From NCBI GenBank assembly GCA_949316235.1, contig OX438750.1:15440865-15504864 (forward strand): DNA of 64,000 nt. Reading direction: 5' to 3'. The notes below the pieces were generated by a model. That model was not told the origin of the DNA, did no database searches, and worked only from the letters and a program-made list of their open reading frames with translations. The stretch is from Oegoconia quadripuncta (Eukaryota > Arthropoda > Insecta > Lepidoptera > Autostichidae). Shown one piece after another: positions 21,373-33,000 of the stretch. Position 1 is the first letter of the stretch. Every line of letters begins with the position of its first letter. The translations under genes were made by a program, and so were the position numbers.

Positions 21373-21582
21373 GGTGTTCCAAACATTAAGAGTTTAATAA
21401 TTGAAGTAAGTTCAACTTATGAAATATACAAAAATGCACACGTGACTGGTGGTGACACCTTCGTTGTTAAACTTGCAAATCTGTAGATGTTTTTTGGTTA
21501 TTATACGCGCCGAAATCACACAGTATGTTTGTGTGATGAATACGAAATTTATTTCCGAGTCATGGATGATAATATAAATATT
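21373..21582 (-). repeat. Rep-V and SINE-C scraps
   Basis: GTTCCAAACATTAAGAG and AAAATGCACACGTGAC match Rep-V. From 21521 GTATGTTTGTGTGATGAATA, then TCCGAGTCATGGATG, matches the SINE-C body (plus strand). Both are short and worn. Confidence 0.5.
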
Positions 21583-21589
21583 TATTTTA

Positions 21590-21760
21590 TTTTATTTATT
21601 TTTATTTAACACTTTGTTGCATATATAAGTATACAAACATATATTGAACAAACATAGGACAGAAATTACAATACACAAAAGGCGAGCTTATCTCTGTAAG
21701 AGATTTCTTCCAGCAAACCCTCGGAAGGAAAAACGTATTTAAAGTTTTTTATTGCAGACA
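21590..21760 (-). repeat. Rep-T-like antisense 3' tail
   Basis: T/A-rich start, then AAAGGCGAGCTTATCTCTGT and AGATTTCTTCCAGCAAACCC. On the minus strand the latter reads as CTGGAAGAAATCTCTTACAG, as in Rep-T. It is probably the 3' end of a retroelement. Confidence 0.5.
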
Positions 21761-22794
21761 AAGAGCGATACTTAAAATATAGAACAATACACAAACAAAA
21801 CATCACTGTTATAGGAACACAATTGACAAAAGATAAAACATTAAGATTTATAGCAATAATGGTTTGATTATAGGACTATTTTATAAGACAAAAATATATA
21901 GATATTACACACAATAAATACATAATATAAAAGCCTGTATACTAAAATACATATTAATAAATACCTACGTATAATATATATAATATATCAAATACTTATA
22001 TAGATATCTATAAATAGGCTGACTGAGTTCTTATAATCATGGAATTATTTACATTTAATAAAAGTCAAAGGGTAGGTAGGAACGCACGGTTTTACTTTCT
22101 CTTCCTACATTAATTACCATAAGCTATTACAGTTACGTGATCAACCAGATACACTGCTTTTCTATTGGGCTTGATTTAATCAATCTAATGCGCTAAGCGT
22201 CTATCGATCACTATCTGTCGAGTTCTTGTTGAAACGATCTTCATTAAAGTTCTTGCTTTCATCCAATATGTAACGAAAACACTCAAAGAACAGTATAGAA
22301 GGCGACAAACAACCAATATTCTACAACTATTGGTTTGTGCAATATTTGTGCTTCGTAAACTTCAATTCACCTGAGATAATTCACCTAGGTGAATTAAATA
22401 CACTTTTAGTAAACTTTAAACACCTGGGTGCATTAAATTTATTTTCAAAAAACTTTATTCACTTTTGCAAAGAAACTTTTTATTAGTAAAAACTCATTAC
22501 TCTCGAAATGTCAATGAGTGCTCATGATTTATGATTGTTATGATGTTGTCATGTTGTTGTCACACTATTTTCTTTTTCTTCAAAGTAAATTTCTGGTATA
22601 TAAAAATTAGAATAAAATAAGATCAGACTTATTTATTTTAATTGCGCAAATAAAAGTGCCTAACTTCAAATATACACCGAGGAAGAGGTGTGGTGCTGTT
22701 GCATAACGGACGACAATATATTAAAAAGAAACCCTACAAAAATGGAGCTCGTTGATGGAGATGTTGCAAAAACTTATCAATAAATCAATCAATC
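21761..22794. other. AT-rich DNA, nothing recognised
   Basis: It contains an 18-bp palindrome AATTCACCTAGGTGAATT at about 22380. No coding or repeat family assignment. Confidence 0.4.
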
Positions 22795-22935
22795 AGTAAA
22801 GTACACTTTATTGCACGAAAATTTGTACAAGACACTTCATAAATATAGCTTCAAAAATTAATAAATGTACAACCAGGCGGTCTTATCGTTATTCTCGCCT
22901 TTGGGTAGAACGGGATAAAAGCAAGTAGGTTGTGC
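22795..22935 (-). repeat. Rep-T antisense 3' tail
   Basis: ACACTTTATTGCACGAAAAT at the left is the complement of the TGTGCAATAAAG end. AGGCGGTCTTATCGTTATTC follows in the order seen at 26289 and 32555. Confidence 0.6.
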
Positions 22936-23384
22936 ACCAATGGTTTAAAAAATATATATACTACTATACTTATCTATATACGTATAATACTTATCTACTT
23001 GGCTGCAACAAATAAAAATTAGGTGATTAGCCAAATTTGAGTGGAGATATGTTTTTTGTTGTGAATTTCTAGAAGCCATAGAACAAAAATTGTTTGTCTT
23101 CTATAACTTGTGGGTTCAACGGGATTTTGGAATAACGGATTTAGTAGTATTGTTCTTGGTTAGTATTGTGCTGTTAGAAAAAAAAATTATGATACAAAAG
23201 AAAAACTTTCTTGCCCAAGAACAAATATCTAGTTAGGAAGGCGAGGGGTGGAATTATGGCCTGGGTAAGCCGGACAATAAATCTCACCGCGTGATGTAAG
23301 CGTCAATCCTTGTAATTCTTAAAATTTTTAAATGTGAATTTCAATTTATTGGAAACAATAATAGGGCTTAAGCATTTCTCTATC
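22936..23384. other. Intergenic DNA, nothing recognised
   Basis: No coding signal and no second copy noted. Confidence 0.4.
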
Positions 23385-23682
23385 ACTCAGTATGTCCAAG
23401 CAACTACTCTTCGGAAAGGGAAATTATCTGTGAAATGGTGAGAGAAACCACAGGATCATTGGTCTTTTTTATCTTCTTTTTATCGTTGTTATGCTTCTTA
23501 ATTGTTGTACAATAAAGAATATTTTGTTCGTTTGTTTGTTTTTTTTTTGTAATTTTTGGGAGCTGGACTAATTACACCACGCGTTTTTGTTATTTTGCTA
23601 GTCACTAATTTTGTATTAACTTTTTTAAGTCATTGTTGTTTTGACATTATCTTTAAATTATTTCTCTTTTAGATTAATGATT
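23385..23682 (+). repeat. Rep-Q copy with a Rep-T tail inserted
   Basis: The left block (TCAGTATGTCCAAGCAACTA; GGAAAGGGAAATTATCTGTG; AACCACAGGATCATTG) and right block (TAGTCACTAATTTTGTATTA; GTTGTTTTGACATTATC) match 51050-51300 in the same order. Between them (about 23475-23548) is a Rep-T end, TTGTTGTACAATAAAGAATA, with a T/G-rich tail. Confidence 0.62.
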
Positions 23683-23737
23683 TTCTTAGGTTAGAATAAC
23701 AATCGTTTATAATGACCCATTTAGCGACACACATATG

Positions 23738-23977
23738 ATAAATAAATATCCTTGGACTTGCACACAATGCCATCTAGTTCCACTTTAAGCAACTATAGTC
23801 TTGTGTTGTGGATACCAGATGGTTGATATACTACATAAATACATTTTTTTTTCTAAATAAATACTTAATAAAAATGAAAACATCCATGAGTCGGGTACAC
23901 ATGTCCGTATTCATTATACAAACATATGCCCTTAGCGGGATTCAGAGTTTCTAACCACTACACCAAACAGGTCGCCA
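23738..23977 (-). mobile_element. SINE-B, antisense, promoter deleted
   Basis: Body and 3' end match SINE-B (TATCCTTGGACTTGCACACA; GGTTGATATACTACATAAAT; TAACCACTACACCAAACAGG). A deletion joins AGCGGGATTC directly to AGAGTTTCTAAC, removing most of the B-box. This copy should be unable to start polymerase III transcription from its own promoter. Confidence 0.8.
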
Positions 23978-24344
23978 AACATATAGGTACATGTATAAAT
24001 GTGTAAATAGCAAATAGACACAGTGAAATTGGGACCGGGTGAGATAAAAGTAGGTACACAAAACAGTTCCATATAATAAGATAGGTACTTCTATCTCATA
24101 CCACAAAATTACAAAAATAAAAGTAATGTTTTACTTAAAGACTAAAGTACTTAAAATTACTTTTTACCTTTAAAGTTAAGTTTAAGGCTAGTCTTTTTTA
24201 TTGTCATGTATGTGCAATTACCAAAGTTTGTCGGGTTAAATTTGTTAGACCTTATATATACTTATAAAGATATTATTGTGTCACCAACACCATTAATCAC
24301 ATTATTACTTAAAGAAATAATTGACAAATCCTTCAATAGCTTTC
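23978..24344. other. AT-rich DNA, nothing recognised
   Basis: The 129-residue frame starting at 24206 combines random upstream codons with antisense RLE sequence and is not a gene. Confidence 0.45.
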
Positions 24345-24560
24345 GAGCTTCAGGTAGGTCCCCAAGGACCCAATATCTCCACACTAACTGGCGCAAATTG
24401 TCGCTTGCAGCTTTGCGCTATGGCTGCAGGCGCTCCCGCACACAAAGAAGAAGCACTGATATGAGAGGGCGCAACTGCGTCAACACAAGTGGCATCCCAT
24501 ACCAGGTCTTTCCATTTCGCCATGAAACAAGCGTCATCTCGTCCGGCCTCTTTCCATCCA
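24345..24560 (-). pseudogene. RLE endonuclease fragment, second copy
   Basis: Read on the minus strand: GKRPDEMTLVSWRNGKTLVW, then DATCVDAVAPSHIS, later a broken stretch ending FAPVSVEILGPWGPT. This follows the same order as the better copy at 6470-7105 (GKRPDGMTL; LVWDATCVD; VETLGPWGPG) but lacks the zinc knuckle and has a deletion and frame breaks. It retains the PD and D residues of the nuclease signature. Confidence 0.68.
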
Positions 24561-25258
24561 TATTAAAAACATTTTTCTCATTAATATACTTATAGTTGGG
24601 GGGCTACTTTAATATATCCATATGTGCTAGTTAATCATTATGTGCGGTTTGCGAATTTATAAGTCTGTGGTATGAAATCGCATTTTGCGTCGTTTATTGA
24701 CTGAAATAAGAGCTTCCTAATATCTTTTAAACCATCTCGCCTAAATAGAGCACGGGGATTACGGAAAATCCCCTAAATAGTCTCATTTTTACCGACCTCA
24801 CGTCTATGAGTCCAGTATTTCATTAAACTAAGGATTTAGTATTCGGGCCCTTTTTTGTTCCCTATAGGTGCTTACATATATCCCTCTAAATCCTCTTGTT
24901 TACTTTTATGACACCTACGGAAAGATGAACTGGTCGAATTAGGAAATCACCCTGTTTGAAATGAAAATTTGATGTTTGGATTTTGGCAGAGTAGAATGAG
25001 GGCACGGATTTTATTGTTTCGCATAGAGGTAAACTATGAAAATTTAACGTATATGGGATATTTTTATCTTGGGATCTTGAATTCTAGGGTGAATTATAAT
25101 AATTAAGAATCGTGATGCTTTTGGCACCTGAAACGATAAACCAACCCGTCTCTTCCAGTAGATGTCGCGCCTATGGGACTTTTCACTAAAAACATCTATA
25201 GATTTGCATGTTTAAAGGACGATAGACTAACATTCTATCACGTGTTTGAACGTGTGTG
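24561..25258. other. Intergenic DNA with a Rep-V fragment at its end
   Basis: From 25135 CCAACCCGTCTCTTCCAGTA, then CATCTATAGATTTGCATGTT, matches the Rep-V phrase at 31390 (AATCAACCCGTCTCTTCTCG). The rest is unassigned. Confidence 0.45.
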
Positions 25259-25651
25259 GGGAATTTGAATTCGTGTAATTGCCGTTAACTCGTGAGGCTA
25301 GTCTTGAGTATGAATTATGAACAACTTTCGCCAAGGAACCATTGTCGAATTCGATCTAAAAATTTTCGATTGCCAATACAAAATAAACCATTCTGAAACC
25401 ACCTTTAGTATGGAAGTCCAACAATTTTCGGCTGGTGACTCCACTCCTGATTAATTACAACTATCCACTAGGAACCATAGCCGAAATCCGCCGAAAATTT
25501 ATGGACTTCCATATTAAAAGGTGTTTTCAGAATGGTTAACTTTTTATGAATCGAAATTTTTTTATCGAATTCGGGTATAGTTCCTAGTGGAAACTAGTTC
25601 GTAATCGGAAGTGGAGTTACCACTAAACAGGAATTATACCAATTAAATTTT
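25259..25651. mobile_element. MITE-1 copy
   Basis: The left end AATTTGAATTCGTGTAATTG and right end AACAGGAATTATACCAATTA are inverted. Internal blocks: AACCATTCTGAAACCACCTT, CCAACAATTTTCGGCTGGTG and TATCGAATTCGGGTATAGTT. It directly abuts MITE-2 on the right. Confidence 0.7.
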
Positions 25652-26065
25652 TATACTGATGAGTTTTTTTACCGCAAGGAAAAAAATAGGGTATTAGATA
25701 AGTAAAATAGAAGGTATTGGAATTGTTAGTTTAATTTTTTCTTTCAAAATCATCATCGAATAAAGCGTTAATTGTGTGATTAGACGTTCGTATTTGTAGC
25801 CTATGCCACATAATTACATCATTAAACTAAATAACCAAACAAAACTTAGAGAAAATATGAGTTCCTAATAAATATACGAATACCGCCAGTCGCATGTCAA
25901 TTTACAGCCGGCGCGTGCGTTTTTGTAAAAAATAATTAAACTACTCTAACTCTATTTTATTTTATTTTATTATTATTTATTATTATTTTATTAAGCCAAT
26001 AACTCTATTTCACTTACCTAATAAGCCGTATTTTTTCCTTACGGTAAAAAAATTCATCCGGTATA
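25652..26065. mobile_element. MITE-2 copy
   Basis: Long inverted ends (about 60 bp): left GAGTTTTTTTACCGCAAGGA, then GATAAGTAAAATAGAAGGTA; right TTCACTTACCTAATAAGCCG, then TTACGGTAAAAAAATTCATC and CGGTATA. The interior shares TACATCATTAAACTAAATAA and GCCAGTCGCATGTCAATTTA with the copies at 29699, 52552 and 62291. Confidence 0.72.
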
Positions 26066-26119
26066 TCTGTCCGTACACAAAACGCGTACACATTTACATA
26101 CAACGTACATACAATGTGT

Positions 26120-26440
26120 GTAAATAATAATAAATCTCTTTATTGACATACTAAATTGTTACAAGCTCCTATGAAGTATCTGACGCTTAAACTAGGTTAA
26201 ATAAACCTGTATCACAGGAGTCAGTGGCTTCCCCCAATTTAAACTTAAACAAAGATGCCAAGAAAGCCCATTATCGAAATCACAACTTTACAATTTTATT
26301 ATTATTAAATTCTTTATTGCACACAAAAATAAAATACAAAGAACATGTAACATGGACGATAAAGTGTACAAAGGCGGTCTTACCGCTGATAGCGATTTCT
26401 TCCAGACAACCTCAGTTAAAGAAGCTTTTTAATAAGTAGT
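26120..26440 (-). repeat. Two antisense Rep-T-like tails
   Basis: At 26130 AATAATAATAAATCTCTTTA, then TTGTTACAAGCTCCTATGAA, and at 26289 ATTATTATTAAATTCTTTAT, then TGCACACAAAAATAAAATAC and AAGGCGGTCTTACCGCTGAT. The second closely mirrors the plus-strand tail at 40565-40640. Confidence 0.6.
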
Positions 26441-26584
26441 TGGATAGTGCAAAGTAAAAGGTGCATAACTTTAAATATCAGCAGGTACATACATAGAAAA
26501 TACATAGATATAGTGGAATACATATTTTATTAGATATAGAGGTTATCATTTTTAGTTTTTAGTTATGATTTGAAATGCGTGTCA

Positions 26585-26675
26585 AAACGACAGATGCGTG
26601 CAATCCTGCGGTGCTGTAGAGTAATGGTGTTACACCATACTCTACAGCACCGCAGGATTGCACGCATTTGTCGTT
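26585..26675. repeat. Near-perfect 45-bp palindrome
   Basis: The arms at 26585-26630 and 26631-26675 (core TGCGTGCAATCCTGCGGTGC and its complement) differ by one G/A substitution and one extra A. There is essentially no spacer. It shares no sequence with the other hairpins of the window. Confidence 0.85.
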
Positions 26676-26750
26676 TATCAAATAAATTCAGGGTTGCGAA
26701 ATGGTGAATATATTTATTTGATTTGATTGAAACCCTGAATTTATTTGATA
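26676..26750. repeat. Second hairpin, 20-bp perfect arms
   Basis: TATCAAATAAATTCAGGGTT at 26676-26695 and its exact complement at 26731-26750 enclose 35 nt of AT-rich sequence. It directly abuts the palindrome to its left. Confidence 0.82.
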
Positions 26751-27823
26751 CAATGCACGTCTAAGTGAAATATACAGTAAGTTTGTTTTTCAGTACTGCG
26801 CGAACTCTATTTAGACAATATATCTATCTTGGAACTATCTATCTCTTCCAAAAGTTATTGATTCTAACGGACAGCTGCATTAACGATGTGAGGTCTATAA
26901 AATTTATGATCGACCACCTGCTCAGTATTTCGCAGCTTAATGGCTATGCTGGCGATGATATGGCCTGGACATCAAAATTGAAACGGTATTCTAGGGTTTG
27001 TATGTGTACTTCAATGACTTAAGAATTTGTCCTGGATTATGAGTAGGATTCCCATTAGTCGTAAGCGTTCCTGTCCCTATCCCACGGGCTAACGCAAACA
27101 ATTCTTTGTATCTCCGGCACTCGATGTACACAGTTTAGCGGCACATACCTAAAGTGTCTGCAAATAACATTTTCGATTCAAAAGAGATCCTTTCCGACTT
27201 GGGAAAGTTTTTAACGATTTTGCGTCTGTTTACTCGTTACAAAATCGATTTCTGTTTGGCAATTTCTAACCGCCTTCAAAATAGAGGATGGTACTGAATT
27301 CAATTAGTGTTTATTTATTTTTACGGGAATGCCAAAAAAAAGATGTTATAACCGCTGGATAACTTTCTCCAACTGTTTATTGCGAACTGTGTCAATCGCA
27401 AGAAGTTTCCAAATCGACCGGAAAAACGATCAAAATAACTACTTTCGTTAAAACTTTTTGGTTGGAACTTTTCCAGTTACCTATATATATTTATGCTAAG
27501 TACTATATAACTTACAATTCGATTGCACTAGGTATTTTCGTATTATTCCGATATTCGCGGACCGTCGAAAGTTTGGCGGCATTTTGGATCAGTAACCACA
27601 GGATTTCACTAAACTACTAGTTTTACAAAACCCTGTTCAACCCTCAAAGGGCTTACTCAAGAAGACAAAAATATTGTTCTACGGCTTTTGGTTATTACAT
27701 AAAGTTTTAATACTGTGAATTTTTAAAAGCCGTAGGCTACATTAAAATAACGATTATTAGTATTTAAAAAGGAACTAATAACTATAAATTATAAATTTAG
27801 AATACCCCCGAAATTCAATAATA
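26751..27823. other. Intergenic DNA, nothing recognised
   Basis: The 85-residue frame at 26765-27022 has no domain. No repeat family was assigned. Confidence 0.4.
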
Positions 27824-28169
27824 TTTTTTTATGCACAACGGGTTAGCATTTGACCTCAATCACACCTGATGTTTCGCAGTAATGAACTTGGCAACTATGA
27901 TGAGGCCGAAGGTGGAAGTGTACTGACCCGGAAACGTAAATATTTGGGGAACTAGCGTTCTTATCTCTGACAACCGGAACACAACAATGCTATTAACATT
28001 GCTGTTTGGCGGCAGATTTAGATAAGATGGTGATAGCTAGCCCGGCGGACATATAAAATGCCCTACCACCAACCAAACCGAGTACTAAACATATACCCCG
28101 CTTGAGATGGAACCCGCGACCTCCGATTCGTAAACCCTATGTTATTTACATTGAGCCACGGAGGCGGTT
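27824..28169 (-). mobile_element. SINE-A, full length, antisense, with a small insert
   Basis: T-run, GGTTAGCATTTGACCTCAAT, then an extra 25 bp (TCGCAGTAATGAACTTGGCA) within the 3' region, then the normal body to GAGCCACGGAGGCGGTT. Confidence 0.8.
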
Positions 28170-28662
28170 GATATCACCCAAATACACCAAACAACCTTAT
28201 TAATATAAAAAAAAGCCGCACTCAAATCAGACCTTGCATTACTGAGTTAGAGAAGTCAAACACACAAAACCCGTCGTTTATTGTTGGGGGTTAAAAAGAC
28301 TATTCGTCATCACCAGTCCTACACGTACCCACTGTTGGGAACTAGCCTTCTTCCACTGGGACAGGGTATGGGCCATGATCCACCACGCGAGCCCAGTGAT
28401 TGGTGGATTTGGGTCAGACTAGTGGTCATCTGACAGTGTCCTTTTTTTAAAAAAGATTTCTATGCGACTTCGAAATCTGTTCTGTGGCTGATATGGTAAC
28501 ATCTAATAATAATGACTAAATTTAAAAAAAACTTAATTTATGGTCATATTAGTTGTAATCATCGTCATAGTACCTTTTGTGCTTGGTATATTTTCTTTAT
28601 ATTAGTATATATCTTGTGAATTTCATACTTATTTGCATTCCTCTGTTAATGAGTTTTAGTCT
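28170..28662. other. Intergenic DNA with a repeat phrase
   Basis: 28300-28420 contains CCAGTCCTACACGTACCCAC, ATGGGCCATGATCCACCACG and GCCCAGTGATTGGTGGATTT. Related wording occurs at 30150-30240, 36776-36870 and 55050-55140, so this is a dispersed repeat of unknown class. Confidence 0.4.
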
Positions 28663-28937
28663 ATAAATATAAATAAATAAATATCTTTGCACATACACAC
28701 AGCGCCATCTAGTTCCACACTAAGCAACTAGGCTTGTATTATAATATACCAGATGGTTGATAAACTACACAAATACATTTTTTTTTGTAAATAAATACAT
28801 ATATTATAAATGAAAAACATCCATAACTCGGGTACACATGTCTGTATTCATCATACAAACATATGCCCCTAGCGGGATTCGAACCCGCGACCTTTTGTAT
28901 ACCAAAAGTTTCTAACCACTACACCAAAAAGGTCGTC
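28663..28937 (-). mobile_element. SINE-B, full length, antisense
   Basis: 3' end ATAAATATCTTTGCACATAC; B-box complement GGGATTCGAACCCGCG; A-box complement CTAACCACTACACCAAAAAG. Only GTTTCTAACC separates the B-box from the A-box, slightly shortened. Confidence 0.82.
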
Positions 28938-29698
28938 GTCTATATATATTTTTTTGACATACAGAACAAGTTACAGTATAACTACAGAATAGTTATATTA
29001 TATTATAACTTACAAAACTAGACTATAACTCTTGGAATGTGTGAAAAAATTGAAATATTAATATGATGCTAGTAGTGTAACAATCAATTTAACATACATT
29101 CATTAGCAGATATATAATTGTATTTAGACTAAAAATTTTATATATTGGAATAAAGTTATTGCTCACCCTTGTATTGTTCATAGAAATCGAGTAAATACCA
29201 GTATGACCTAAGGCTTTAGCAAAAGTAATTTGATTTCATCAAAAGGAAAAGAGGGAATGTTATTATTATGGGCTTGAAACTTTTCACGGTAAATCGAACA
29301 CTCTGAAGAGAAATTATGCAAAATATTTTATTTTGTGATATTCATGTCGGATAGATCGACCTAGATGTAAGAATCTGGAAATATATTTATTCATTTATTA
29401 AAATTACAATTACGTTTACAATAAAATTATCTTATTTAATACAATAATATTTACTACAACATTTAAAAAAACAAAATATCTAATCCTAGTGAATAATATG
29501 ATATTTAAATAGATTTAGTGGTAGACCACTATTAAATATTACAGTTATTTAAACACTACAAGTAAATATTCAGTATGGACATACGATTGGGTCTTGTAAA
29601 AAATTATAGACTTATTTTTATTATGGAGAATAAATACCTATGGAGAAAGAAATAGTTTATTTGACACTTCGACACAGACTGGTACAACAATTTGTTGG
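28938..29698. other. AT-rich DNA, nothing recognised
   Basis: No long frame or second copy seen. Confidence 0.4.
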
Positions 29699-30079
29699 AT
29701 ATATCGGTGAATTTTTTTTTAATAGGGCATAATAGATAAGTGAAATAGGAGGTATTGGCATAGGTAGTTCAATTTTTTTTTCAAAACTATCATCGAAACA
29801 AAAGCGTTAATTGTGTCCTTTGACTCCCGTATTTGTAGCTTATTAGCTCCACATAATTACATCATTAAATTAAATAAGTAAATAAAACTTGGAGACAATA
29901 TGAGTTCCAAATAAATTTCGCATGATAGGAACCCTGCGAATCCCGCCAGTCGCATATCAATGTGCGCCGGCGCAAGCGTTTTTGAAAAAAAAAATTAAAC
30001 TACCTATGCCAATAACTTCTATTTCACTTACATAATATGGCCTATTTTTTCTTACGGTATAAAAATTCATCCGGTATAA
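29699..30079. mobile_element. MITE-2 copy
   Basis: Ends ATATCGGTGAATTTTTTTTT and TTACGGTATAAAAATTCATC, then CGGTATA, are inverted. The interior TACATCATTAAATTAAATAA and GCCAGTCGCATATCAATGTG match the copy at 25652. Confidence 0.72.
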
Positions 30080-31339
30080 TGTACTAGACTCTAATCGTAG
30101 ACGAAAATCGTCGACAGAATAGTTACCGAATGATCACCAGTGAGTCAGTGGTCTACGTCCATGTGGTGGATTACGGGCAATACCCTCTGCCAATCGAAGA
30201 AGGCTGTGTCCTAATAGTGGGGACCAGTGGGCGGTCTAAAATTTCCATCACTACACCAACCAACCTGATTGTTTGTGTCATGATATGGATTTAAATAAAT
30301 TTTTCTTTCTTTCTTTCAACGTACCTGTAACCCCTTGTATTCCTTTTTTTTTTGTGTATACCGTTTACCTGGTGATTCCACCCCGATATGCGCACCTTTT
30401 TGTTCATTTTAACTCACATTTAAAGGCCATCAAGATTTGATGATGGAGTACCCATAGGGAGACTGGAAGTCCTTAACAGATGACGGTAAAAGTGCCATGA
30501 TTGGGCTAGTAATGCCAATATCTAAGGCTAGTTGCATCAGGTGATTTTGTATGCTGCGATGGAGCAGATTATTTCCCTCCGGCCGTTTTCGTAACTGGGA
30601 TTCGCATTTGATGATGTACTCGGGGGATACAGAACAAAGTCGGTTGTTTTGCCAGTATATTGAGTTTAGTATATTATTCAGAATATCGCATTTGAAATTA
30701 CACAGGGTAGACTGAAAGTTTATTGCTCCTGGCTACACACAAAGCTCATGAAAGTTATATTAAAAAAACGACATTTAAAAAAGGAACTTTGTACGCAAAC
30801 TCGCTTGTAAATTGATTTTTACTCAAACATGCTTATTTGGAGTATTATTTCAGAGTCAGTCAGTGATCAGAGGTACGTCACAAATAACAGTTTTCGTTTT
30901 CCAAATAAAAGTCTAATGCTTAAAACACCTTTCGTAATATTCAGAAAGGCACATGTGGTGAACGTGAAAGACAAAATTTTTAAAGGCAAATAATTTCTTG
31001 CACTTTTCTACAGAACGCAAGACCAACATTAACGGCATAATAGAAGCCCACTACTGGACTTAAGTCTCTCACATGGAGCGATTTTCATCGTCTGCAATTG
31101 GAGCATTTGGCCCTAATCGCTGCACTGGACAGGCAGGTTGGCGATTGTAGATTGTTTGGGATCTCCGTACCAATGTCGTTGCTGTAATGGAATGGAAAAT
31201 TAAAATTGTAGCTTCATTTTATATTCACCTAGCCTGTACACGCGTAGATAATTATGGTCCTAACACATCTAATTGTGAAGGAATTTCGTTTGACACAATA
31301 AAGTGACATATACCTTATTGTATATATACTTTAAATAAG
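30080..31339. other. Intergenic DNA with scattered repeat phrases
   Basis: 30150-30260 resembles the phrase at 55050-55140 (GGGCAATACCCTCTGCCAAT; GAAGGCTGTGTCC). At 30421-30660 a unit begins GGCCATCAAGATTTGATGAT and ends GAACAAAGTCGGTTGTTTTG; a related piece is at 63005-63120. 31010-31130 (CACTGGACAGGCAGGTTGGC) is probably another repeat. No coding signal. Confidence 0.4.
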
Positions 31340-31384
31340 TAACATATACCTAATAGTGCTGGATGGTTTCGGCATGTAAAAAGA

Positions 31385-31620
31385 ATAGAATCAACCCGTC
31401 TCTTCTCGTGGGTCTCCACCGAAAAACATGTCTAGATTTGCACGTTTTAACGGCGATAGGCTCACCCCTGTCATGTGTGCATTTCTGTATATTTCACAAG
31501 GTCAAACGTGAATGTTATTTCTAACATTAATGTTTTAATGTTAGGAACACCTGAACGCTAATGTTTGGGATATCTTTGGCCAACTCATTTGGAATAAAGG
31601 TCGTGATACTATGAATGTAT
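31385..31620 (+). repeat. Rep-V copy
   Basis: AATCAACCCGTCTCTTCTCG, ACATGTCTAGATTTGCACGT, GTGCATTTCTGTATATTTC and TTTGGGATATCTTTGGCC, then GAATAAAGGTCGTGATACTA. The 12395 and 60985 copies carry the complements in the opposite order. Confidence 0.6.
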
Positions 31621-32554
31621 GTGTCAGGTATTATTGAAATTACAAGTGATGTGCTTTAAATTCAATCGAATTCGTATCTGAAAATTTATTAATGTTTTTG
31701 TACACGACTGTACACACTGTATAGTGACCGCAATAAATATAAGCCACAAAGCTGGGTTCGGCAAATAGAATATGAAGTTAGTTTGTCAAAGGGGAAATTC
31801 ATTGTCAGACGTTTTCATGATTTCAAATTTCCGCCCCCTGTTTAAATATAAAATGTAAAGGTACGCTTTATTTGGTTTCGCTTTATTATTTTGGACTAGT
31901 CTTTACCAATTTATATCTCATAAAATTGCATTAAGTTGAGAAGTTCATGTACTACGGGATACAAAAGAGCAGAATTTGTATTCCCTTTCAAGAATTTTTG
32001 GATTTTTAAAGAAATGCATTTTTGAATTCTTATGTAGGTATATACTAATGTCTATCCGGTCGTATGCCGGTCGCGCATAAACAATAATATATGGAAATTG
32101 GCAGTTGGATGCGTGATGACGTCACGGGACCCATTTTCCCTGCGGCGTTTTTCTGCAAACGCGTTGGGTTGTTTTTGTATGAAAATGTTATGCTTTTCAA
32201 TTTTCTTTCATATATTTTTTTTAATTATATTTTTAAATAATCAAATGAAGTCAAAAGTCCAAGTACTCTTTGCGGCACAATGTGTCTAATGGCAAACGAG
32301 CGACATGATATGCTTAGTAAATTATTTTAGTTGTGGATGCGACAGCACTTCTGAACTCGATAGTACACGGACTTACTTTGAGGAATTGAAGCAATACAAC
32401 TCCATATACTTCACAAAGTTTTCTGTTCACACGATTATAGTATTATAATGGAATAGAATGTTTATTCAAATCACAGTGACTGGTTTATTAGTATTGCAGT
32501 GTTATATTATATGCTTAATACTCTTAGTAGGCAGTATTGAAATAAAAAACAAAC
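31621..32554. other. Intergenic DNA, nothing recognised
   Basis: The small frame at 32098-32289 has no domain. No repeat family assigned. Confidence 0.4.
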
Positions 32555-32690
32555 ATACAACACACTTTATTGCACAACAGAAAAAGGAAATACAGTAACA
32601 GAGAGTTGTTTACAGGAGAATGTACAATTTGGCGACTTTATTACAAAAATCGCTTACGGGCAACCTTTGGGTATAAGGATAGTACATTTG
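32555..32690 (-). repeat. Rep-T antisense 3' tail
   Basis: ACACTTTATTGCACAACAGA, then GGCGACTTTATTACAAAAAT and CGGGCAACCTTTGGGTATAA; on the minus strand it ends TTCTGTTGTGCAATAAAGTG. Confidence 0.65.
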
Positions 32691-32879
32691 TAATGGGCAG
32701 GTTTGTGGTATTAAATAAGGAAGCAGATACAAATTACATATACTAACATACATAAACTTTCATAGGTCGATAGACAAACAAACTTACTTAAACATAACAG
32801 CAATACCTAAAACACTACCAAATGTAAAATATAATTAAAAGTCAAATGTAACTATAATAATAAATATTTATTGATAAAA

Positions 32880-32984
32880 ATGTGTTGGGGTTTCCGGGTC
32901 AGTACGCTTCCACCTTCGACCTCATCTTCACTTAACATCAGGTCTCATTGAGGTCAAGTACGAACCCATTGTGCATAAAAAAAA
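32880..32984 (+). mobile_element. SINE-A 3' fragment
   Basis: TGTTGGGGTTTCCGGGTCAG, TTCCACCTTCGACCTCATCT, then a tail ACGAACCCATTGTGCATAAA. It is the last 105 bp of SINE-A. Confidence 0.75.
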
Positions 32985-33000
32985 TATATATAATAAGCAT

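Noticed and set aside
26585..26675. MicroRNA precursor
   Set aside because: The stem is long but there is no terminal loop, and no evidence of conservation; kept as a palindrome only.
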